NCBI GenBank assembly: GCA_052386455.1
Contig: JBQTKD010000072.1
Coordinates: 1 to 45,346, forward strand
Direction: 5' to 3'
DNA length: 45,346 bases
From: JBQTKD01 sp052386455
GTDB lineage: Bacteria; Actinomycetota; Actinomycetes; Sporichthyales; Sporichthyaceae
Positions 40,106 through 45,346 of the stretch are shown in pieces; position 1 is the stretch's first letter; every line of letters begins with the position of its first letter. Both the position numbers and the translations under genes were made by a program. The notes beneath the pieces are model-generated. The model was not told where the DNA came from, searched no databases, and was given only the letters and a program-made list of their open reading frames with translations.

Positions 40106-40849
40106 CTAGACCTCCGGTTGCCGAGGGTGGCTGGGGCGGGGTACGACGGGGAGCCGCCTGGCCCACAGCCGTAGACCCTGCATTCGGATCTGGGCGGCGA
40201 CCGTAAGGGTCGCGAACGGCACCCGGGCCGCGGCGCGCAGCAGAGCGGCGCCGCCGGCCGCGCGCCGCCGGCCGCGGACGGTCGCCACGAACGGCTTCGC
40301 CTCGCCACGGTGCAGCTCGACGGACACCGCCAGGCGGTCGCCGGGCAGCGGCAGGCGCATCACGTAGTGCCCGTCGACCGGGTAGAACGGCGAGACGTAG
40401 AACTCCTTGCCGAACTCGGCACGGCCGTTCTCGTCCGGTCTGAGCAGGTAGCAGTGCCGCTCGCCGTAGGTGTTGTGGACCTCGGCGACGACGCAGACCT
40501 GTTTGCCGTTGCGATCGTGGCACCAGTAGATCGACAGCGGGTTGAACACGTGCCCGAGGACGGCCGCGTTGGCGAGCATGAGGATGCGTCCGCCGTCCAG
40601 CTCGACTCCGTTGGCGGCGAGGTACGCGTCGAGGTTCTCCCGCAGCGTGCGCTCGGGCTTGCCCAGGTGGTCCGCGGCGCGGAACGCGGCCAGCGCCCGA
40701 AGCGGCTTGGGCGGTTCGGGCAGGGCGTCGAGATCGACGAGCCAGGAGTAGCTGCGGTACTTGAACGCGTTGCGCAGCGGCGTGTGCCGAACGTGCGCCA
40801 CGACGGTGTCGTAGATCGCCGCATTGCCCCAGCGGTTGGGCCTGGACAT
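40106..40849 (-). CDS. DUF1365 family protein
   Basis: 247 residues. Features: an N-terminal V-A-H-V-R-H-T-P segment, Y-R-S-Y-S-W-L-V-D-L-D near 32-42, V-L-G-H-V-F-N-P-L-S-I-Y-W-C-H near 100, E-V-H-N-T-Y-G-E-R-H-C-Y-L-L, and K-E-F-Y-V-S-P-F-Y-P-V-D-G-H-Y. These are the DUF1365 signature. The family is nearly always next to CFA synthases and an FAD amine-oxidase-like gene; its own reaction is unknown. Its start is 3 bases from a 13-bp inverted repeat that separates it from the FAD gene. Confidence 0.92.
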   Translation of the reverse strand: MSRPNRWGNAAIYDTVVAHVRHTPLRNAFKYRSYSWLVDLDALPEPPKPLRALAAFRAADHLGKPERTLRENLDAYLAANGVELDGGRILMLANAAVLGHVFNPLSIYWCHDRNGKQVCVVAEVHNTYGERHCYLLRPDENGRAEFGKEFYVSPFYPVDGHYVMRLPLPGDRLAVSVELHRGEAKPFVATVRGRRRAAGGAALLRAAARVPFATLTVAAQIRMQGLRLWARRLPVVPRPSHPRQPEV

Positions 40850-40851
40850 CC

Positions 40852-40911
40852 CCGATAGTGCAGTTGAGGTACGCAAAACCGCCTCGGAGCGTGCCTGCAC
40901 TGCACTATCGG
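40852..40911. repeat. 13-bp perfect inverted repeat with 34-bp spacer
   Basis: CCGATAGTGCAGT at 40852-40864 and ACTGCACTATCGG at 40899-40911 are exact reverse complements. They fill the 74-bp gap between the FAD gene and DUF1365 inside an otherwise packed operon, and one arm touches the DUF1365 start region (GGGG before the ATG). In RNA it would form a long stem that could hide the ribosome site, or serve as a processing or attenuation signal. It could also be a miniature mobile element. Confidence 0.75.
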
Positions 40912-40923
40912 CGGAGGTGGGGC

Positions 40924-42183
40924 TCACCAGTCGCCGCCGAGGCGCTTGGCGGCCTTGAGGCCGGAGACGGCGCCGTCCTCGTGGAAGCCCCAGCCCTGGT
41001 ACGCGCCGGCGAACGCGATCCGGCTGTCGTCCAGGCTCGAGAGGCTGAGTTGTGCCGTCACCGACGCCGGGGTGTAGATCGGGTGCTCGTACTCCATCGT
41101 CGCGAGGACCTTGGCCGCCTCGATGGGCTGTGGCGGGTTGAGGGTGACGACGTAGCGCTGCGAACCCGGCAGCCCCTGCAGCCGAGTGAGGTCGTAGCTG
41201 ACCTGGACCGCGTTCGGGGTGGCGGCGCAGTCGGACATCAGGTAGTTCCACGACGCGGCGGCGCCACTGGCGCGCGGCAGCGAGGTCGTGTCCGTGTGCA
41301 GCACGGTGTGGTTGACGGAGTACTCCATGGCGCCGAGGACGCGCTTTTCCACGACGGTGGGCGAGGCGAGCAGGCGCAGCGCCTGGTCCGGGTGGGTGGC
41401 GACGACGGCGCCGTCGAACTCGGCGGCGTTGCCGGCGGCGTCGCGGACGGTGACGCCGTGCAGTTCGCGGGAGAGCGCGCGGACCGGGGTGGCGGTGTGG
41501 ACGGCGCCGAGGTTCTTGGCGATCGCCTGCACGTAGGTCCGCGATCCGCCGACGACCGTCTTCCACTGCGGGGATCCGGTGACCTGGAGCATCCCGTGGT
41601 GGTCGAGGAAGCGGAACAGATACCGGGCGGGGTACTGCAGTGCCGTGCCGGGCGCGCAGGACCAGACGCAGGAGACAACCGGCACCAGGAAGTGCTGGAC
41701 GAAGTAGTCCGAGTGCTTCTTCGACGCCGCCCAGTCCCCCAGGGTCGGCCCCGGGCCGTCGGACTGGGCGATCAGGGAGTGCGCCTGGCTGTGGAAGCGG
41801 GTGACCTCGGTGAGCATGCGCAGGTACTTCACCCGTCCCAGGTACCCGGCCTTGGGAAACAAACCGCGCAGGCCGCGGGCGCCCGCGTACTCCAGGCCGC
41901 AGCCGTCGCAGCGCACCGACATCGACATGTCCGAGTCGCGGGTCTGGACGCCGAGTTCGGCGAAGAGCTTCAGCAGTGTCGGATAGGTCTTCTCGTTGTG
42001 CACGATGAAGCCGGTGTCGATCGGCACCCCGCCGATCTCGTGGGTGTGCGCATGGCCGCCGAGGCGATCGTCGGCCTCGTAGAGGGTGACGTCGCAGGAA
42101 CGCTGCAGCACCCAGGCCGCAGTCAGGCCGGACACTCCCGAGCCGATCACCGCGATGCGGCGACGCTGCGCTGCCGTGTTCAG
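40924..42183 (-). CDS. FAD-dependent amine-oxidase-like protein (NAD(P)-binding), CTG start
   Basis: 419 residues. The dinucleotide fold I-A-V-I-G-S-G-V-S-G-L-T-A-A-W near 10-24, E-A-D-D-R-L-G-G-H-A, and a C-terminal I-A-F-A-G-A-Y-Q-G-W-G-F-H-E-D-G define the FAD oxidase/desaturase-type family. A fifth block (C-D-G-C-G) could hold a metal. No ATG, GTG or TTG precedes the fold in frame without truncating it. CTG at 42183 overlaps the upstream TGA (CTGA) and is preceded 8 bases earlier by GGGAAGG. First of the DUF1365/CFA run. Confidence 0.85.
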   Translation of the reverse strand: MNTAAQRRRIAVIGSGVSGLTAAWVLQRSCDVTLYEADDRLGGHAHTHEIGGVPIDTGFIVHNEKTYPTLLKLFAELGVQTRDSDMSMSVRCDGCGLEYAGARGLRGLFPKAGYLGRVKYLRMLTEVTRFHSQAHSLIAQSDGPGPTLGDWAASKKHSDYFVQHFLVPVVSCVWSCAPGTALQYPARYLFRFLDHHGMLQVTGSPQWKTVVGGSRTYVQAIAKNLGAVHTATPVRALSRELHGVTVRDAAGNAAEFDGAVVATHPDQALRLLASPTVVEKRVLGAMEYSVNHTVLHTDTTSLPRASGAAASWNYLMSDCAATPNAVQVSYDLTRLQGLPGSQRYVVTLNPPQPIEAAKVLATMEYEHPIYTPASVTAQLSLSSLDDSRIAFAGAYQGWGFHEDGAVSGLKAAKRLGGDW

Positions 42184-42863
42184 TTTCCCGGCCTTCCCTC
42201 GGTGTCGGCTCCGGTGAGGTTCGGCCCGGATCCCGGTTCGGCTTGCCCGACGGTCGCCGTGACGAAGGTCGTCACGAACTCCCGCCAGGCGCGGCGCTTT
42301 CGAAGCATGAAGTGCCCCAGGCCCGGCATCGGCACCCACTGGGCCGGCGCGCCCGCGGCAACCGCGGCCTCCACGTACGCCCGCGACTCGGCCGGATCGG
42401 TCCAACGGTCCGCGGTCCCGTGCACCACGAGCAGCGGCCGAGAGCCCAGCGGCACCCGCGGCTCGCCCGGTGGAAGCCAGGGGGCCAGCGCGACGATCCC
42501 GGCGACGGCGGGATGGTTGGCCAGCCGCAGGGCGGTGCGGCCGCCCATGGAGTGCCCGACGAGGACGATCGGCAGGTCGCCAAGCTGTTCCGCGAGCTGG
42601 TCCAGCGCCCAACGAGCGTCCGCGACCGGGGATTCCTCGGCGCCGTTCCAGCCCCGAACTCGATAGCGCAGCGACGCGACGGCGACACCACGCGGTCCCT
42701 CGATGGCGTGGACGGCCCGGGCGAAGGGCGCGAGCCGAACAACGGAGAGGTGCCAGGGCCTGGTCGGCTCGTGGCTTTCCGCGCGTCCCCCGTGCAGCAC
42801 CAGGACGGCTGCGCGCGGGGTGCCCTGCGCGGGCCGCACCACGAGGTCCAGACCGGCACTCAT
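42180..42863 (-). CDS. Alpha/beta fold hydrolase
   Basis: 227 residues. The nucleophile elbow is V-G-H-S-M-G-G near 101-107, the acid is in H-G-T-A-D-R-W-T-D near 149 and the His in G-L-G-H-F-M-L near 184. The oxyanion region is V-L-H-G-G-R-A. A short lysophospholipase/esterase-type enzyme, with a disordered Gly/Pro/Thr-rich tail. It overlaps the FAD gene and probably belongs to the same lipid operon. The gap upstream holds a GAGCGA-type repeat. Confidence 0.85.
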   Translation of the reverse strand: MSAGLDLVVRPAQGTPRAAVLVLHGGRAESHEPTRPWHLSVVRLAPFARAVHAIEGPRGVAVASLRYRVRGWNGAEESPVADARWALDQLAEQLGDLPIVLVGHSMGGRTALRLANHPAVAGIVALAPWLPPGEPRVPLGSRPLLVVHGTADRWTDPAESRAYVEAAVAAGAPAQWVPMPGLGHFMLRKRRAWREFVTTFVTATVGQAEPGSGPNLTGADTEGRPGN

Positions 42864-42888
42864 TCGTTCGTCGCTCCCGTCGCTCGCG
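42863..42888. repeat. GAGCGACGGGAGCGACGAACGA-type spacer upstream of the hydrolase
   Basis: On the minus strand the bases just before the hydrolase ATG read GCGAGCGACGG then GAGCGACGAACGA. These resemble the GAGCGA words between sbcD and sbcC and in the 54-bp tandem repeat. Confidence 0.45.
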
Positions 42889-42993
42889 TGCCGTCGTTGG
42901 CGGCCCCCAGATGGGTGTTCGGAGCCGACGCGCCGCCGGTTGTCCCCACCTCGCCGGGGCGAGCCTGCCAGGACTTTGTTTCCGCGGGGAAGC

Positions 42994-43770
42994 TCAGACG
43001 AGCCGGCTGGGGCGCAACCGCGCCGCGACGGTGCGCAGGTGCCAGACGATCGCGAGCACCGCTCCGACGCCGACGGCCAGGCCGATCGATCGAGTGAGGA
43101 CGTGCCAGGGCAGCATCGACAGCGGTTCGGCCTGGGCATGCGCCGCATGGAGACCGCGCAGGGCGCCGAGCAGCCCGCCTGCGCAGACGGCGGCCCAGCA
43201 CCAGGCGGCGACGCCACCGGAGGGCCCGACGGGCGCGATCGGTGCGCGCCGCCAGGTGCGAGCCAGCACGGCACCGATCAGCAGGAGCCCGCCCGCGCTG
43301 CCGCCGAGCTGCGCCCAGCTCCACACCGGCAGGCCCAGCCACTCGGTTCGCAGCGCCGGAAAGTGCGCCACCGGCATGCCCCACCCGTGGGTGAAGTTGT
43401 CCCAGACGACGTGGCTAAGCGCTCCGACGACGACGGCGAGCGGAACGAGCACGACATCGACCGGTCGCCGCAGCCGGACCCGCATTCCCAGCCGCAGGTG
43501 CGCGCACCGCGCTCGGACTGCGCCGGGTGCCGCTGCGAGCGCCGGTCTGGACAACAGACCGTGCCACAAGGCCCAGAGAACGAGCCCCAATACGAGATTA
43601 ATTCCGATTCCATGCAGCAGCGAATGGGTATACGGCGGATACGCAACCACCGCACGCGGCACGTAGGCCGGACTGTCCGGCGCCATCGAACCCGCCACCA
43701 GGGCGGACATCGGCAGCGGCGAGCCCAAAAACGGCAGCACAGTCGCCGGATGGCTCCCCGTGAATGGCAC
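42994..43770 (-). CDS. DUF4184 family membrane protein
   Basis: 258 residues with five to six hydrophobic helices. The N-terminus M-P-F-T-G-S-H-P-A-T-V-L-P and G-S-M-A-P-D-S-P-A-Y near 28-38 are the DUF4184 hallmarks; S-H-V-V-W-D-N-F-T-H near 118-127 adds possible metal-binding His and Asp residues. Such proteins resemble metal-dependent membrane hydrolases. No operon partner is visible; 130 bases separate it from the hydrolase gene. Confidence 0.87.
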   Translation of the reverse strand: MPFTGSHPATVLPFLGSPLPMSALVAGSMAPDSPAYVPRAVVAYPPYTHSLLHGIGINLVLGLVLWALWHGLLSRPALAAAPGAVRARCAHLRLGMRVRLRRPVDVVLVPLAVVVGALSHVVWDNFTHGWGMPVAHFPALRTEWLGLPVWSWAQLGGSAGGLLLIGAVLARTWRRAPIAPVGPSGGVAAWCWAAVCAGGLLGALRGLHAAHAQAEPLSMLPWHVLTRSIGLAVGVGAVLAIVWHLRTVAARLRPSRLV

Positions 43771-44154
43771 CGAACCACGCTAGGAGCGAGGCCGAGTCGC
43801 GCCCACAGCAGAAAGACCAATTGCAGGCAAGAGGTGCGTCCGCACTGCTGACCGCCGAACGAGTGAAGCCAACTCCGGGTGACGAATCGGACAAATTACG
43901 CGTGTCGGACGTTTGAGACGCAGCGGACATTTCGCGATTTGCCATACCTAATACGCCCAGTTTCGGGGCGATGTCTCAATTTCTTTGCCATTCCGGCAGA
44001 TCAAATTTCGACTTGCCCGGCGTATGGTCTGTCGGCCTGCAATCATTTCGACTGTAACGATCTTCCGCAGGCGATCACCCACGGCGGCCGAGTCCGGCGG
44101 TGGTCTGGCGGTACTTAGAAGTCCCCGCCCGAACTCGTGAGGACCAGTGAATCC
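43771..44154. promoter_or_regulatory. 384-bp AT-richer spacer, promoter region of the DivIVA-like gene
   Basis: The region between the divergent DUF4184 and DivIVA-like genes is visibly less GC-rich than the genes. The word ATTTCGACT occurs at 44006-44014 and 44046-44054, 40 bases apart, each followed by T/G-rich sequence; the second is followed by TAACGAT, a possible -10. No convincing gene is seen. It probably holds the promoter and activator sites of the coiled-coil gene. Confidence 0.45.
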
Positions 44155-45042
44155 ATGACCATGAACCCCGGAGCCCCGGCGTTCGACACCGCGATGCGCG
44201 GCTACGAGCGGACCGCCGTCGACGCCAAGATCGCCGCTCTGGCAGCCGAGCGCGCCGCGTTCGAGCGTCGCGCCGCAGACCTCGAGCGCGAGATCGCCGG
44301 GATGCGCGGCTCGATGTCCCGCGGCGACAGCGCCCCGGCCTACGTCATCGTCTCCCGCAAGCTCGAGAGCATCCTCAAGGCCGCCCACGACGAGGCGATC
44401 GCGATCAACGAGAACGCCGTCGCCGCCGGCAACCACGAGCGCGAGATGGCCAACGCCGCGGCCGAGGCCGCACGCGCCGCGATGAACGCCGAGGCCGCCC
44501 GCCTCGAGGCCGTCGCCCGCGAGACCGGCGAGCGCATGCTCGAGGCCGCGCGCCGCGAGGCGGAGACCATCCGCGTCGAGGGCACCGACTCCGCCGCCAA
44601 GCTCGCCGCCACCGCCGGCGAGGTCGTCGAGTCCGCTCGCGCCGAAGGTGCGCAGACCGCCACCGAGACCGAGCACAAGATGAACGCGCAGCGCGAGCAG
44701 TTCGAGCGCGACGTCGTCACCCGTCAGGAGACCGCCGAGCGGCGCCTGACCGAGACCATCCAGATCGCCCAGCAGATGAAGGCCGAGGCGATCCAGATGA
44801 CCGAGGACTCGCAGCGCGCCGCGCAGGCCCTGGTGGACGCCGCCAAGAACGCCTCGCACGAGCTGGTCACCGAGACCGCCCAGCGCGCCGAGCGCCTGCA
44901 GCAGGAGGCCGAGCGCGAGGTCGCCGCCCTGACCCACCGCCGCGACAGCATCAACGCGCAGCTCGCCACCGTGAAGGAGACGCTCGCCAGCCTCTCCGGC
45001 GCGGCCGCCCTCGCCGGCGTGATCAAGGCGAACGGCAACTAG
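44155..45042 (+). CDS. DivIVA/Wag31-like coiled-coil protein
   Basis: 295 residues from ATG 44155 (GAGGA lies about 12-15 bases upstream; GTG 44137 and ATG 44161 are alternatives). Residues 5-30 (F-D-T-A-M-R-G-Y-E-R-T-A-V-D-A-K-I-A-A-L) resemble the DivIVA N-terminal membrane-curvature motif. The remainder is almost entirely Ala/Glu/Arg coiled coil. It may organise polar growth, septation or a cytoskeletal patch. It is distinct from the usual Wag31 gene context (ftsZ cluster). A strong hairpin follows directly. Confidence 0.8.
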   Translation: MTMNPGAPAFDTAMRGYERTAVDAKIAALAAERAAFERRAADLEREIAGMRGSMSRGDSAPAYVIVSRKLESILKAAHDEAIAINENAVAAGNHEREMANAAAEAARAAMNAEAARLEAVARETGERMLEAARREAETIRVEGTDSAAKLAATAGEVVESARAEGAQTATETEHKMNAQREQFERDVVTRQETAERRLTETIQIAQQMKAEAIQMTEDSQRAAQALVDAAKNASHELVTETAQRAERLQQEAEREVAALTHRRDSINAQLATVKETLASLSGAAALAGVIKANGN

Positions 45043-45055
45043 CACGCACGCACAC

Positions 45056-45088
45056 GAAGGGGCGGCGCCGGTCTGGCGCCGCCCCTTC
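45056..45088 (+). terminator. 14-bp perfect hairpin terminator
   Basis: GAAGGGGCGGCGCC, a 5-base loop and GGCGCCGCCCCTTC form a perfect stem 13 bases after the DivIVA-like stop codon and before ssrA. It should end the upstream transcript so that tmRNA has its own promoter. Confidence 0.85.
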
Positions 45089-45121
45089 GCCGTGTCGGAC
45101 CCCCGCGCTACTGTGGAGGCG

Positions 45122-45127
45122 TACAAC
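45122..45127 (+). promoter_or_regulatory. Candidate -10 element of ssrA
   Basis: TACAAC lies 6 bases before the predicted 5' end of tmRNA (45134). A clear -35 is not visible in the GC-rich sequence upstream. Assignment is positional. Confidence 0.4.
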
Positions 45128-45133
45128 TCAACA

Positions 45134-45346
45134 GGGGGTGATCGGTTTCGACTGCGGATGTCGTTGCAGGAGAAGCGGGCCGAGGACGCGGGGATGATCT
45201 CGTTAACCATGCCTCGCAAAAAATAAGCGCCAAGGTTTCTAACCAGCGCGACCTCGCTCTTGCTGCCTAAGTAAGAGCCACATGAGGTCTGTCAGCCCGG
45301 GGAGTGCCTTCGACCCGGTGTCTGGCATCAGCTAGAGGGCTTACGT
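45134..45346 (+). ncRNA. ssrA: tmRNA (ssrA), 5' part; cut by the window end
   Basis: The 5' end GGGGGTGATCGGTTTCGAC is the conserved tmRNA start (acceptor strand then D-loop-like region). The tag frame begins with GCC at 45229 after AATAAGC and reads A-K-V-S-N-Q-R-D-L-A-L-A-A, ending TAA 45268-45270. The Q-R-D-x-A-L-A-A end matches the actinobacterial tag, whose -ALAA directs tagged proteins to ClpP. Downstream pseudoknots are visible, but the 3' tRNA-like half is beyond the window. Together with SmpB it rescues stalled ribosomes. Confidence 0.95.

Noticed and set aside
43879..44118. 79-codon open frame in the spacer before the DivIVA-like gene
   Set aside because: No ribosome binding site, unlike codon use of the neighbours, and it covers the likely promoter; no family recognised.
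45091..45121. A clear -35 box for ssrA
   Set aside because: No hexamer close to TTGACA at a suitable distance from the TACAAC element.

Overview
The window comes from a high-GC actinobacterium. The evidence is a clpS–DUF2017–mec–cysO–cysM block followed by murI–MBL hydrolase–rph–rdgB in the order familiar from mycobacteria, an enzyme of the mycothiol-dependent maleylpyruvate isomerase family, many GTG starts, GTGA/ATGA gene overlaps and leaderless TANNNT promoters. I do not name a genus: nothing in the window settles it.

Layout. 1–270: the right end of an ISL3-type insertion sequence, then a fragment resembling the 3' end of a tRNA. 356–4342 (minus strand): RDD membrane protein, SMI1/KNR4 protein, then rdgB, rph, an MBL hydrolase and murI. 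4555–11755: an accessory block of nine genes (three methyltransferases, maleylacetate reductase, a VOC metalloenzyme, a maleylpyruvate isomerase-like protein, an NTF2-like protein, a TetR regulator, a fluoroacetate dehalogenase-like hydrolase). It lies between murI and cysM, where mycobacteria keep only a rhomboid gene. 11997–14610 (minus): cysM, cysO, mec, DUF2017, clpS, which is the CysO-dependent cysteine synthesis module plus the ClpP adaptor. 14792–19073 (plus): sbcD–sbcC nuclease. 19111–19688: RHH antitoxin and MazF toxin with an operator palindrome.

19759–27443: two small ORFs, hppD with a divergent Lrp/AsnC regulator and a striking 12-bp inverted repeat, a secreted tandem-cupin protein and a Rieske protein, then the Hen1–Pnkp RNA-repair pair. 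27457–27624 is a repeat and hairpin cluster between convergent genes. 27640–33147 (minus): an SF2 helicase and a three-subunit xanthine-dehydrogenase-like enzyme whose large subunit lacks the usual molybdenum-site motifs. 33171–37445 (minus): DUF3039, YqgE/AlgH, a PAS-GGDEF protein, a short adenylate kinase, a membrane endonuclease/phosphatase and a DUF1295 membrane protein. 37509–42863 (minus): a lipid-modification operon (alpha/beta hydrolase, FAD amine-oxidase-like protein, DUF1365 and two cyclopropane-fatty-acid-synthase homologues). It is interrupted by a 13-bp inverted repeat and contains a probable CTG start codon. 42994–45346: a DUF4184 membrane protein, a 384-bp AT-richer spacer, a DivIVA-like coiled-coil protein with a strong terminator, and the 5' part of ssrA (tmRNA).

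The most unusual items are the accessory block splitting a conserved neighbourhood, the degenerate xanthine-dehydrogenase-like complex, a CysO with a second Gly-Gly beyond the canonical one, and several structured intergenic elements (27.5 kb, 31.7 kb, 40.85 kb). All assignments were read by eye from the sequence; no database search was run.
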